Source of the DNA: Allacma fusca
Lineage: Eukaryota > Arthropoda > Collembola > Symphypleona > Sminthuridae
Length of the DNA stretch: 64,000 nt
NCBI GenBank assembly: GCA_947179485.1
Contig: OX359249.1
Coordinates: 45,025,415-45,089,414 of the forward strand
Reading direction: 5' to 3'
Under the pieces are notes generated by a model, which ran no database searches, was not told where the DNA came from, and saw nothing but the letters and a program-made list of their open reading frames with translations. Every line of letters starts with the position of its first letter. The stretch's first letter is position 1. The translations under genes and the position numbers were made by a program. Of this stretch, positions 51,501 to 64,000 are shown piece after piece.

Positions 51501-54500
51501 ATTTATTATTCAGTATTTAATTTGTTGACAGCGTCCGTCCTGCTCCGGGAATTGTTATGGAAGCGTATCTTTACATAGCCATTTTTTTTGTTTAAAAAAT
51601 GTATTTTAGTATTTATATGGATACACTAGTGTAATTACTACTGTTAATAATTGTGTAAGGAAGAGTTAAGTTGTAGCCATATGTATGTTTGATGAGTATA
51701 ATAAGAAGAAGAATTGTACAAGAAGTTGTTTAAAATGTACATTTTGCGGGATTCGGTCAATTTCCTTCTAGTCACTTCTGACGAGTGTCATGTATTTTCT
51801 GCAAGTCCGTGTCCTTTATTGTATTACATGAAAGTTTTAAATATCTGTCGTCTTCATATGAGTAACAAATTATTGGGTGGAATGTGAGTGACGGCTTGGA
51901 TTTAAGGAAATATGATTGTTGTAATTATTTTTAATGTAAATAATAAAAACTGAAACCACACACAGTGCCCTGTGTTCGTTCGTTAGTACTGGAAAATCAA
52001 AAATCATGAAAAAAATTGTTGATTTCCGTCGTTTGAATATCCTTGCTCCGAATTCTACCTCCAGTGCATACATCATGGCTTGACTTCCACATGCGATCTG
52101 TACAAAAACAAAATGTCATGTCATGTCTTTGCGTCATACGCGCTTCGAGTCCTACACTTAAAGACTCAAGACTCCGCAACATCAGTGAACAAAGAAATAA
52201 TAGATACGTTCCTTACATCCTATAAGGACTTGCATATCTACTGTGTACGAAAGACGGCAAGACGGAGTCTTCTCCTTTCGTCCCTTTCTTCAAGATTGCT
52301 TTTCCACTTTGACCGCTCAACCTAAACAAAAAACATTATGAGCAACTCCAAGGAGTATAAAAGGGCCTTTGCATACCAGCAATATGTACATAAAATAACC
52401 TTCGTATAAGTACACTCTAAATGCTGTCATATGTACCCTGCTACTTGCTCAATCTGGGAACATAAGGTAACAGGAAGCATAGAAAATTATACATTTACTC
52501 CTTCCATATTGGAGTGCTACTACTTCCAGAGAAACGAGAGAAAAAAAACTCACGTATAAACGATATAGCACGGAGGCTCAATCGGAAATCTCAAGGCATA
52601 ACGCTCCGGCTCTTTCCTTTTGGGTTATGTAAATTTAGCACTATTTAAGTCTACGCACTGGGACGGGATTGCGGTTGGAGTGCTTAAGTCAGTAGGCATT
52701 GCGTAAAGATGTTCAAATAAGAGAAAATGGAGTGACGGTTACAACTTTACTTTCCAATGAGTCTCCTTTCATGTGGAACCGAATTCCCATAGCGTCCACA
52801 GGATAAAATGACTACTTATCGTCGGATAATGCTCGGAAATACGACTTTTCCTCCAAATTCCGGCACAAAATTATAAATTCAATGTTCTCATCTGCTCTGG
52901 GCCATAGGTCTCCCCTCTCCATACCCAGGCACATAAAATTCTTCACGCCATCAGTGTGTACTGTAGAGTTGTGCGGAAGCACTACACATGTTCCTGTACA
53001 AGAACCTCCAAAAATGCTCACTCAGTACATCATTTCCCCCAAATCCTTGGCATCAATGAAGCATCAATGGAAATAGTCGTTGCTCTTTTATCCCAATGTA
53101 ACTTGGTCACATTGAATTGCCTTGCATATTTCATGGAATTGACTCAGTAGTTTGAAAGTTGAAAGCTTATCTTAAATCTATTGCACAAACAAATTGACTC
53201 ATGGTTTGGATTGAACGATGTAGACAGAAATGTTTTGGCGCTATCAAAATCCCATGATTCACGCAATGCTTGATAATTGGGATTAGCATTGATATCATTC
53301 ACTGACAATCTCAATCCAAACAATTGTCTATTTAAATGTATTATCTATTTTAGAGACACAGGAGTTTGCAATATATTTTTTTGGCTTTCCCGTATATTAT
53401 GCAACAATACCAATAATTATTACTACTTACTCACTTCACTCAGCTGGTTCGAAGCTAATTGGGGGAGTAAATATTACAACTGTGGTTTGACTCTGCATAA
53501 TCGAGTGCTGTTTGCGGGTCTGAGGAAATGGAAGCTTATATTGCTAGGATCATATTTGTGGCTGTAGGTTGGAGCGTGTGGGACATGTAGATATGAGGAA
53601 GATAAGACGAAGAGCTGGAGTTCAGGTTGCACGGACCTCCTACCGTCCACTTTGACACTGGCAGCGGGTCGTGCTTCTTATTTTCGACGTGGATGCTGGG
53701 CTTCCTTATTAAATACAGATATTCGTACAAATTTAGCCTTTTCCCTGTAAATTCTTCAAACTCTTGGCCATTGAGATAACGACATAAAGAATTACCCGCT
53801 TGAAGTGTGCCTATGAATTTTATAGCTGATGGAGGAACACGTGAGCATGTTTAATGTTTTGTCATACTATCCTCCTACCCTGATGGTTACTGGGTGCATG
53901 CCTGTAATTACATATGGATATTGCTTACAAGGTCTGAGCCTGAAGGATCACTTTGGGGTAAAACTTACTCACGTCCATGGTACACAAGCTACAGTTGTAT
54001 GTATGTAATATGAGTGGGCTTGAAATATACGTACATTGGAAGACGTAACAGTCGGGTGTATTTTTAGTTACTTACTTGTGGGTGTATCTTTACATATGAG
54101 ACAGCACGTGTGAGTACATATCGAAATACAAGTCTCTGGTTTTTGACATGCTCAAAATGAAAATTTAGAATTGAGTCGGTAATGGTTGCTTCAACGGCAG
54201 CACGACTCAAGTTCTAATTGTAAGGACAGATAGAGTACACGGGTGTTTGCCTTGCGGAAAAGTGTTCTTGGGGCATAATGGCAGGGTTATATTGAGCATT
54301 ATTGTCCGTAGTTTTACACTTCATTTGTATCCACGTCAAAAAATATATGGAACTAGCGATTCAATTGAGTATCATGTGTGAGTTGCCGCAATGCTCAAAG
54401 TTTCACTAATTTTACGCATCATTTAACATTTACGAACGTTTGACTATGGAACTCACAAGCCGGAGCAGCGCACTCCCGGGATTCATTGACCATAAAAATG

Positions 54501-55343
54501 TTTATGGGTATAGAGAAGTCATTTTATGCAATTCTGTGTGAAGTTCCTGATTTATTCAGTAGAACCTTCCTTCTTATGGGACTTACTCTATCAAGGAAAA
54601 TCGTATTGTCAGCATTTGTCAATGTAGGAGGAACACCATTCGACGGTTCACTTATCACATTTACTTGTTGTGCTTGTAATAATAATTTATCGGTAGGTTT
54701 CAAAGCTGGGCAGTACCTTCAAGGGATATTGGTATCAATGGATTTATTCTGATATTCAGTGTCCTAGGAGGATCCCAATAATCTCAAAGTTTCTCAACCT
54801 TTCAGTCCCAAATTGGAAGCATCAGGTTCCTTCCTATTTCCTGTCTTTTCTTGCGACACTCACTGAAATCAATCAAATAGGAATGATCTTCAAAAAATCG
54901 AGTGCATCATGGGACACCAAGTTCTAGAGTAAATTCCCAAGTAGTATTTATTATGGAAAAAAATATGCCAAATGTTTTTGTCATTTTACTTTATTGCCGG
55001 CAGTACTGGGGTTTAAATTTCAAAGCTCGGAATAATTCAGCCAAATAGCAAAAACGATAAATGGAACAAACTCTGTTCGACGGGAACAACAGAAAGGTGG
55101 CCAACCTACCCCTTGATGTATAGTACCTTACATAATCACAACACTTGAACAAAACCCAGCTCGACCAAAAGAGCAAACAAAGCCAACTACAAATAACTAT
55201 AATAACAATACGTTCGAAAATAAAGAATGTGGTTAACTTTTGGAGTCATTTACTCAATTCTGGCTTCAGGAACGCCGATCACATGTCAACCATGAACACA
55301 TGCAATGAGTTTTTGTACCACTACTTGTTGTAGCCCATTGGTT

Positions 55344-55368
55344 CTGTGACACATAAGTTATGTCACAG
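55344..55368. repeat. Short inverted repeat
   Basis: CTGTGACA and TGTCACAG form a perfect 8-bp stem with a 9-base loop. Confidence 0.6.
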
Positions 55369-56318
55369 CAATTTTTGAAAGTTTTCCAAGGCTATTTTAT
55401 ATACCCTTGACTCTCTGGACTTCTCCAGAGAAATTCTGTAAGCACTGGCTCATTGAGAGACCAAACCGACCTGTGCTTGACCAAAGATCGTTGACATGAG
55501 GGAATGCAAAAAGTCTAGATCACACTACCTGTTCATTTTAACCTTTCAGGGCTCGCTCGTGGTTTCATTTCTTTTCTTGTCGTATTGTGTTTACAAAAGA
55601 CATGGACAGGAATGAATAAAGTCTCTCGTTTTGTCTCCCAATGGACTCACTTTTTCCTTGAGAAGTACACTGACTGGAGCTCACTTTTAAACAAGTTTGC
55701 TGGACCATGGCACATTTTCGTTGACAATATAAATTTAATGAGCACGGACCCAGCATTACAAAACCTCAGGATAGTTGAAGGTTAATTAGGCCATGTCATC
55801 TATTGACTGTGTCCCTGGGACCCAAGTTATAGACTCCCAGGAGTGAATTCAACAGACATTATTTTCCTTGGTGATAGTAGGTTCATCTCATTCAGTAGCA
55901 CTCCAAGAGACTGGGATTGTGTTTGTTCCAAAAATTCCGCTCACATGTATTATTCAATAGTATTCTGACTTGGTCTTTTTAAGAAGTCAGGGAATTATCA
56001 GGGATGCGGAAACGATAAATCTACTCCCCTCCAAAATTCTTGTGCTTATATTCTGACCACGCTTCAACTGTCAATAATTCACTGTTCTTCTCCAAACCAT
56101 TTGTTAAATACGTATGATTCGAGTAAAATATGTACAATTCAGTAAAATCATATAAAATAGAGCAAAACGGAATAATAATATTGTAGTATGGACTTCAATG
56201 GAGTGGTCAGGTTTCATTTGCATTCTATGATTTCATCCCAGATGATGGTTCTACAGTCTAGTATTACAGTAAATGCTCCACGATTAAGTACAATTTAGAA
56301 ACCTTGAATTCAATTAGG

Positions 56319-56330
56319 GCTAGCGCTAGC
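56319..56330. repeat. 12-bp perfect palindrome
   Basis: GCTAGCGCTAGC is self-complementary. Probably incidental. Confidence 0.6.
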
Positions 56331-58489
56331 GGTGCATTGTGCATCCTGCAAGGTCCAGTGGAATGCCTGGTTTGACTGTAGAAGACAAATCTACCGAGTC
56401 ACAATAAAATTAACAAAAAGATTTAAGCTGCTTTTAATACTTTTACCATAATGGTTCTGTTGAAAAATCTTTTCATGAAGGTAAGGTCCGCTGTTGCTTG
56501 GGATAATGGTACTGCATACAGGTACAATTCGGTCTGCTGTTCTGAAACTTGTGTACAGTGTACACTGCCGAGGACTCATAACCTCATAAGCTGTACAATT
56601 GGAGCTGGCTTTGAAAAGAAGACTCACAATCAGACACAGGTAAGTAAAAATCGATCAATCAGTGTTGACAGGCCGTTGCGGATTTCATGAAAAAGTTGAC
56701 AAGCCCGAATATTTGGAATGAGTTTACTAAAAGCAGTATGATTTTTTCGAGGTAATGAAGTTAGTTCTCCTTTGAATTCTACCACTCCAGAGGTACATCA
56801 AATCCTCATTCGTCATCTTTGCATTTAGATCCAAGCGAATCGAATGCCTAGGGAAGTCTTTAAAGAAAATCCTATTTAGAGTGCCCACTCTAGAATTTCT
56901 ACGCCTCTCTACCGTTCTGTCTCTCCGCTACTATACTGTAATAATGCTAATTCATGTTTGAAGAGCGTCACTCAAGTACTGTTAAAAACAGTCAGGCTCA
57001 AAATTGACTTTGGTTATTGCAAGTATCAAAAACAGAAAAACTGACCTCAGACCTGGGAAAAAATAGTGCTGCTGTGTCTTGTTTAAAAAAAAGGGAGCTA
57101 CATATTATATTTATATTTACAGGGTTTTATCAATGAGACTCCTTTTTACGACTCCAATGAATGGAGAGGAGGAAGAGGTAACCATATTACTTACAATTTA
57201 TTTCCTAGGTTCACCTTTGGTTGGAAATAGCTTTTGCCATAACATTATGACTGGAGAGGAGAGAGTGAGTTAAGTTGATCATCCTTACAGTACGCTCCTC
57301 AAGCCTTGCAGACATCCGTGAGCTCATAAAGGCTCCTGTAGAATCGTCCGGCCGTCCTACAGTATGAACGGAGGCATGAGTTGTGATCTTGGAGTTGTTA
57401 AAAATATTTAGTGCTACGTTTGGAAACGTCTGCAGCAATGAAAGTAAGTAAAGAGAGGTTGGCTGAGGAGGTAACTTTTGTGTACATAATTCCGCCACAG
57501 TGCCATATAAATCAACACTTCTTCGTAATCATTCCTCAGACTTCCTGCTGCTTTATGACACTACGAAAAAGTACTACAATTGCCAACCAATCTAACCAGC
57601 CAGACGAAACCGACACATTATTATGACCTGTTGTCCATTATTTATTTACGGCTTTTTCCATAGAGCAGATCCGTAGGAAGCAGCATTTTACCCATAATAT
57701 TTCCCTCTGAAGCCGTTTGCTGTTTGGCCTTTCCTTTTCTCCGGACGAGCTACTAGCTAGTAGAATATGTCATGTCTTAGAGAAGGGTGGTTTTTTAATG
57801 CCCCGGATTTACAGATGCAGGGGCAAGTTATTAGCTGTGCTACTGCTACTTCTCCAGCCAGGCTTTATCACAACTTCAAGAACTGGTATATCCCGACCCT
57901 TGGATTGTGGAACTATTTTGTATTTGTTTACACACCCTTACATATTGATACTTATAATTTTTCACGTACCAGTAGTGTGGTTCCATTCGCATCTGCTCTT
58001 TTTCATTAAAATGGCTAGTGCATAATGATGCTCATTTCTACAGGCTCAACAAGTCTGAGGTTTTCAATTTTGAATATATATCAAGGCTATCGAAAAAAAA
58101 CTTTGCTAAACCGCTACCAATAATTATATATTTATAACTGCTTTAAGAATCCCCTTGAACAGATTTCATTACCATATGTACAGTTAGGAAGGGCTATGTC
58201 ATTGTAAGGATTCAACTGGTTTCGCCAATCAGGCTGGGGTAGTAAAATGCCAATAAATTACGGTGGAAGTTTAATGAAATAATGTAACTAAATTCAATCA
58301 CTCAAGTAAATGTAATGCACAACAATAGTATGTTTACTTTGAAGCTTGAAATGAGTTGCTGATGAGTACACAAATGAATAGTTAGCTGAAATGCAGATAG
58401 GTATATTCATTCAGTTTGAGGTTTTGAGGAGAACCAAAATAATTTGTTGGTACAAATTGGCACAGGAAACTGTCTCACAAAATTCCCAG

Positions 58490-59369
58490 CTATTGAATTA
58501 TCGGTACAACAGTTTCATCAACACTTGGCACAGGGTAGACGACGCTCGCATGTTGCATGTGAGGACTGCAAGTGAATATTCCGTGCAAGAATTGTTTTGA
58601 GTGTCGGTGGAACACCAATAGTAATACGATTCCCAAAAGGACCCAGCTCATGGAGAAAAAGAACTGGAATTTATAGTTAGGTGTTTTACAGTAGAAATTT
58701 CCTCTAAGATGTATTACATGCTCATATTTTTTGACACATGTAATCAGCAAAGGGCTCATTCTTACCCAATATTTGAAATTCGCATCCATATCTTCACAAG
58801 GCAGTATTTGTTTTAAACAATCCAGGACCTTGTTTTGCCTGACTTTGGCCTGATCCGTGTCATTGCAAATTATTGACGGGTCTTTTTGCCGTAAAAGAAA
58901 ACCCAGTACGAAGAGGAAACAATTAGTGAGGTGCGTAAAGGTTCCCACGCTGAAAATGGGATGCATCTATTAAACAAATTATTCGTACAAATATATTCTA
59001 TGGATTGAACTTGGAGGAACTTTATGTACTTACCAAAATATTCCTATGCTTTGAACGGCAGCCCACACAAAATCCTCCGATGATGAACAGTAAAATAAAT
59101 GCAGAGAGTCCTGCAATTATAATGAAGCAAAGGACATGTCTCTCACTAAGCTGATTGCTGGTAAACAGTTTGGTAACCCCAGTTTTCACATTTCTTTTAC
59201 AGCATTGACTTTCCTGAAGTAGGAAATTATTATTCTGAACCGAGCAAGAAAAAAGTAAGTCTGGATCACGAATCCGGACCCTCATATTCCAAGACACATC
59301 AATGTACAGTTGCTTCAGAGTTACAACAAAGGAGATAATATTGATGATCTGAAATGAACCACAGAGCAT
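58490..59369 (-). CDS. Probable multi-pass (four-span) membrane protein, unidentified
   Basis: Exons 59034-59369 and 58490-58966 join in phase 0 across a 67-bp intron (TTTTG|GTAAGT ... TTTAATAG|ATG), giving 270 residues. Clear membrane segments are at about 79-101 (LCFIIIAGLSAFILLFIIGG), 117-137 (FTHLTNCFLFVLGFLL) and 211-232 (FFFSMSWVLLGIVLLLVF); a weak one lies at 5-23. A Cys-bearing loop of about 70 residues separates the last two. The turn after the 79-101 segment, GGFCVGCRSKHRNIL, recalls the GxCGAxxEN turn of tetraspanins, and the topology (four spans, large last loop, short tail) would fit, but the CCG motif of tetraspanin loops is missing. The true start is uncertain: TTTCAG just after the chosen ATG could be an acceptor from an upstream exon. 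The family is not assigned; I infer a plasma or internal membrane location. Confidence 0.5.
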
Positions 59370-62300
59370 CGAGTGGGTATTTTATTCAATCTTTTTTTGT
59401 AATAATTTTTTAACCACATGATTAGTTTTTGATAAGTTGCTTAATTTTTGTTATAAAACCTGCAGTCATCATATTACCGACATAATTATAATTTTTCTCT
59501 CGAGTCTTGGAGGTCCTGCGTCTCGAATATGATCGAAATGTGCTTCAGTGTGTTTTGATGGGATATATTTACGTCTGATAACGCCTTTCGTTTTCATCAT
59601 GTCATCACTCACCCAACATTTAATTAATGGAGCTTCGTATTAACACTTAACACTGTTAAAGCTAAAGTTGTATAAGTTTACTTACGTACGGCGTAACTGT
59701 AGGTACAGCAGTGTAAACGCACGTAAGCTATAAAAAACATTACCATAAAACAAACGCAAACACATATATATGTAGCTATGGGACAGAAACCATGCGAAAT
59801 AAATAATCCTTTTTGAGCGTCATTGTTCGTTTTAATATTCCAGTTCCGAGCTAATAATTCACGAACATCATTTTTAACAATTAATTTTTAACACAAACTC
59901 ATAATAGCTTAAAATGTGTATTACATAACACGTAACGTTGAAAGTTCAATTCCCCTCCTCACCTCAAAAACACACAGATGAAGGCTTCTAAAAGGCAGAG
60001 ATTTATGAAGACTAATAATAATTACGTCCACAATCTACATTTTGCATGTAATTATATAGACAGGGCTTTTCAAAGACAGCCATTTCTGAAATAATAAAAC
60101 ATAATTTTTTAGAATGAATATTATTCGAAGTTTTGAAAAATATAAAAAATGTTTTTATAAAAAGCAACAGTATTTTTTAGGCAAAATATTGCAAATTGCA
60201 GATAATGTACCCCTAGCTAAAATTAATACATATCCAAGGAAACTAGAATATGAACCTGTGCAGTGGAATCTGGTGAGGATAAACAACTCTGTTGATTACT
60301 GTGCAATGTGAATTTATGAGGGCTGCTCTACCACAGTTAATTCCTGAAGGGAACATGACATTCTGAATGGAGGAACAAATAACCCTCCAAGTTGAGTGCG
60401 TGGGGCAAAGTAAAGCTGAAGAGAAAATGTTTGTTGTTCCGTTCATCCGTCACCAAAACTCATCCGCTCCATGTAGATGAACTTAAGATTTGGTATTAAA
60501 ACTACGATTAAAAATATTATTCTAAATCTGTTCAAGGTTCCCCTTTGAAAAAGTTCAAGCTGCTGTCCGGCAGCTTGTCCTATGGTCAGCAGCTTGTCAC
60601 ACATGGAAGTCAGCGGAGCAAAGGCTTTAGTTCTCCGTGTAAGATCCGCTCGGCTTAGTTACACTTTTACCTACAACGGTGAAGGGATTGGAAATGTAAA
60701 CAAAAATCATCCCCGGTCCATTAAGTTCCCAGCAAAGTGGCCAATTTAGTCCAATTTCCAGTCGGCATGCCCACCTTTTATGTCAAGTGCGGAGATTGCA
60801 TGGTTTTCCCTGTCCAACTATTATACTCCTGGTCATCTGGTTTTGTCCCTTGAATCTTCTCAACTCTCCTCACCATAACCACAAATCTCGGTTGTTCAGC
60901 TTGGGACCAGTCCGTCCAGTGTGTACCTTCCTTTATGTAAATACTCAGGAGAAAAATAAAAACATTATTCAAAGTACATTGAAGATGCTCATCTCCAGTT
61001 GTCCGTCTGTGGTGCGGTGAGCGGCCCCATAATTAGAGTTGAGAGAACAGAACCAGAACACACTTCACACATTAGTAGTCACCACATTAGTCATGTTCAC
61101 GTTCAAGAATAGTCCTGGACCTATTCAGTCCATTGGACATTTATGCAGTGGACAGAGAACACAAAAGCTTCCCACAATGACACATAGCCTTCAATAATGA
61201 GTTCCAATTGTCCACCTACTTGTCACATATCTATACATATGTAAGTAAACTGAAATGGTCAGTTCCGTCATTCATAGGAATTGTTACTGGCCATTAATGT
61301 CCATTGAAATACAGCTCATTCTCACATTCTGCATCACAAAGGGTTCAAGTATTGAGACTAAAACGCACACACGTTCACACGTTCCATGCACACTCTAAGC
61401 ACACTTCCGTACTTAAACACCTTCACTCAACGGGATAACAATGACTAGGTTTTTATGCCCGTCTCAGCTTTGAACTGCGGTCAATGGTCAAGTAAGATAT
61501 GATACAGTCTTCCTATTTGAGACTGGAGCCTTTGGAAAATCTATTTGCTTCCTCATGTGTCTATTTTTACGATGAATCCCTGAGTGCATGTCCAATAACT
61601 ACTGTTATTCTAGTCAATAATGCGTCTGGACAGCGGTACTTCTGCTCCTTCAAGATTGTCCGAAAAGTTTTTCAATCTTATGTGGTCACCGTCAATGAAA
61701 TATTCCTTCTGGTAATTTTAACAATGAAACTACATGCTTATTTCTAGTAAACTTTGACAACCAGCCATTGTCAAATTTTTCGTACTCGATTCTTTCTACA
61801 TAACAACTTTACTACGGTACATGTTTTCTACATTTCTCATTCCGACGTGTCTCTGACCTGTCCCATCGTTCAAGGCTCAGTCCATTGAGCAGTTGGTACC
61901 AGGAATTCCATCCCTACGAGCTTTATTTCTTTATTATAAATAACTGTAAGCTCAAAATTCCGTACTCTGACGTAGGGAAATGGTTCTGACTGTACTATTT
62001 CTCCCTAGGTAGCTCATCCACACACATTTTGTAGAAAACTTTCGTTAGAGAAGTAAATGCTGTTGTGCTTACAAATACAAAAATTATTTCAATCTCTATA
62101 TGACTTATCCATCGATTGTGATCAAGTAGGGACAATATGCAACTTAAACCTTGTTTAATTTTCTCCAGACGTAATAGCAACAATGGGATTTAAGTAGATG
62201 AAATTTTATTTCCAGATTTTTGAAAAGATATATTCTGGAACTATGAGATAACAGCATGGAGCGTGTGCTCTTTAGAATAATGGGCATACACCAGCTTACA

Positions 62301-64000
62301 AATACAATAGGCCAAATAGGATATGTTTGTATTGGGAAAAACTAATTGAAAAAGAAACGAAATTTCAAGTAAATCTTCCTTTGAATTTTCTAGGAATGTT
62401 CTTCTTTTCATGTAAGAATGAAATGATAATCAGCTTTGTTACGCCTTTTCCAGACCTACATGAAAGATTTCTGATGCTCTCGGAGGAATACAGTATTGCG
62501 TACTTAAGCCGTGTAGCTGCCTTTGTATGCCTGTATGTACATAAATATTTACGAGCCCAATCTGTTCTGCGTACGAAATTGGAAGTAAATTCCAATAACA
62601 AAGACCTCAAGACAAGGATTTACAATAGTTCTGGGACTTTGACAGAATAAACAATAATTATCGTAAATTGTAGGAAGTTCACAAGGATTGGAGACGCTCC
62701 TATCACTGTGGCAGTCTCTTTTTTTTGCGTATGTAATTAAAGCAAGGTAAACACGCTCACTCATTCCACACCCACTGGCAGTAGTTCATAAAATATCAAA
62801 CAAAAAATATCAAATATTGGGAACTCACAAGCTGCCAAGGTACTTGCCAGGTTACAATAATTAGTAAAGATTTCCTGAACCAGATTATATACGAAGTATT
62901 GAGTCATTCAGCTGTAGCTAACGTTAGAACTTGTGTGAAATTGTGCAAATATATGTCGGCTCTGGTAGGACTAGGATGATTTAGACATTAACTTTGATAC
63001 AGGGACTGAACAAACTCAAGTCCGCCGTCTTCATTAATATTAGATTATTTTAGTAGATCAAAAATTCAAAATAAGCGGGGCTAAGTGCAAACCGTAAGTT
63101 TTGTTTGATGAAGACCGGGCATTTGATGATATTATGAGAACAATCCATGTTTACTTTCCCGTGTGAAGTAGTCTGACAGTGTATAAACTGTCATAATGAA
63201 ATCATATCGACGGAGGACATTAAAACATACAAGGACTATACAAACAATTAAAAGCAAACAAATGCATAGGATTTTTCCGTCAGCAAACACTAGTAATAAG
63301 AATAACCCCTTTATACCCTTCAACAACATCTACACAACGAGGAAAATTTACTAGAGCCAAGTGCAAGAAAAGTGTATTCCCCAAAAGCTCACCCCTCTCC
63401 ATCCGACCAGATTTTGTTGAAATGAAAATCGTATTTGGCTTGTATTTCCTTCCATTTTAACAATAAGCAAATAATTTGTAAGAAATACAAATAACTTATG
63501 AGTGTCATTAAAATCTACAGCTGTGAGAAAAAAAAACTACTTTATGGCTGGCTGTCCCGGATACCCCGAGTAGGTTCTTGATTTGACTACTTGTTTGCAT
63601 TATGCATACAAAACACGTTCAGGTAACTGCTAAAGCTGAAGTATGGTTTATTAATTATATCGGTTTTTTCCCAATAAACCTGTCAAGTGTTATGCAGAAG
63701 GGAACTCTTGCTCTTTTTTTTTTTTGGAACGGCATGCATGAACGCTTGCAAGGACATAGAAAACTTAAAAGTTCCTTCAAAGGGTAGTGAGTAGTGACAC
63801 TATTTATTTGAAGGGCTTCTTTAACTAACGATATTTTATTAATAAATTTAAGAGTATCTTTACCAAATATCCATAGATTTTGTCAAGACGTGCTTTTACA
63901 TAGCTCATGATGAGAAATCGATGACAATTATACATTGAATGAAGTCATCCTGCAAGGAAATTACCAAAATTATGGATAGTATTTGCATTTAGACATGCAC
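59370..64000. other. Gene-free stretch to the window end
   Basis: No gene supported over 4.6 kb. 60556-60598 holds a small repeat/hairpin. Short open frames lack motifs. Upstream exons of the membrane-protein gene, if any, would be here, but I could not identify them. Confidence 0.45.
60556..60598. repeat. CAAGCTGC/GCAGCTTG hairpin with a direct copy
   Basis: CAAGCTGC (60556-60563) pairs with GCAGCTTG (60570-60577) over a 6-base loop, and GCAGCTTGTC recurs at 60589-60598. Confidence 0.65.

Larger units (their letters stand above)
48543..58489. other. Gene-free region downstream of the achaete-scute gene
   Basis: I can support no gene over about 10 kb. Small palindromes occur at 55344-55368 and 56319-56330, with a short GA-rich tract near 50057. 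Open frames are all below 105 codons, without motifs or splice context that I trust. Confidence 0.45.

Noticed and set aside
1..64000. tRNA, rRNA, known microRNA, CRISPR and reverse-transcriptase signals
   Set aside because: By eye I found no tRNA with paired A and B boxes, no familiar conserved microRNA sequence, no regular repeat-spacer array and no polymerase motifs. A covariance-model scan would be needed to exclude tRNAs fully.

Overview
This is animal nuclear DNA, AT-rich, with intron-split genes using canonical GT..AG splice sites. The proteins (Mediator subunit 7, apoptosis inhibitor 5, an achaete-scute bHLH factor) are metazoan. The many short TACATA/TATGTA-type repeats, introns often as short as 60-120 bp and the arthropod-like achaete-scute gene suggest an arthropod. 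A copepod such as a sea louse would fit, but that is inference from general sequence style, not a match I could check.

Layout. 1-4.5 kb is a compact tail-to-tail pair of housekeeping genes: the 3' part of MED7 on + and a complete nine-exon API5 on -. 4.5-6.9 kb holds one speculative small minus-strand gene, a region unusually rich in the hexamer CCTATA, and a foldback. 6871-8009 is a hAT-type DNA transposon with near-perfect terminal inverted repeats, a perfect 8-bp target duplication, arms full of GGCATTTT-type repeats and a broken transposase start. 8.5-9.0 kb is a cluster of small palindromes. From there to about 44.8 kb I can support no firm gene; one two-exon candidate for a small membrane or secreted protein lies at 35.7-36.1 kb, minus strand. 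44815-48017 is a two-exon achaete-scute homologue with a 2.5-kb intron exactly between the basic region and helix 1. 48-58.5 kb shows no gene. 58490-59369 (minus) is a probable two-exon, multi-pass membrane protein. The rest, to 64 kb, shows no gene.

The housekeeping genes do not form a functional unit with the neurogenic gene. The achaete-scute gene sits alone in a gene-poor region tens of kilobases wide, the usual setting of a developmental regulator with dispersed enhancers. No CRISPR array, rRNA, convincing tRNA, reverse transcriptase or viral gene was seen. No clearly new biological system is evident; the items most worth checking are the unidentified membrane-protein gene, the two small candidate genes, the hAT element and the CCTATA-rich block.
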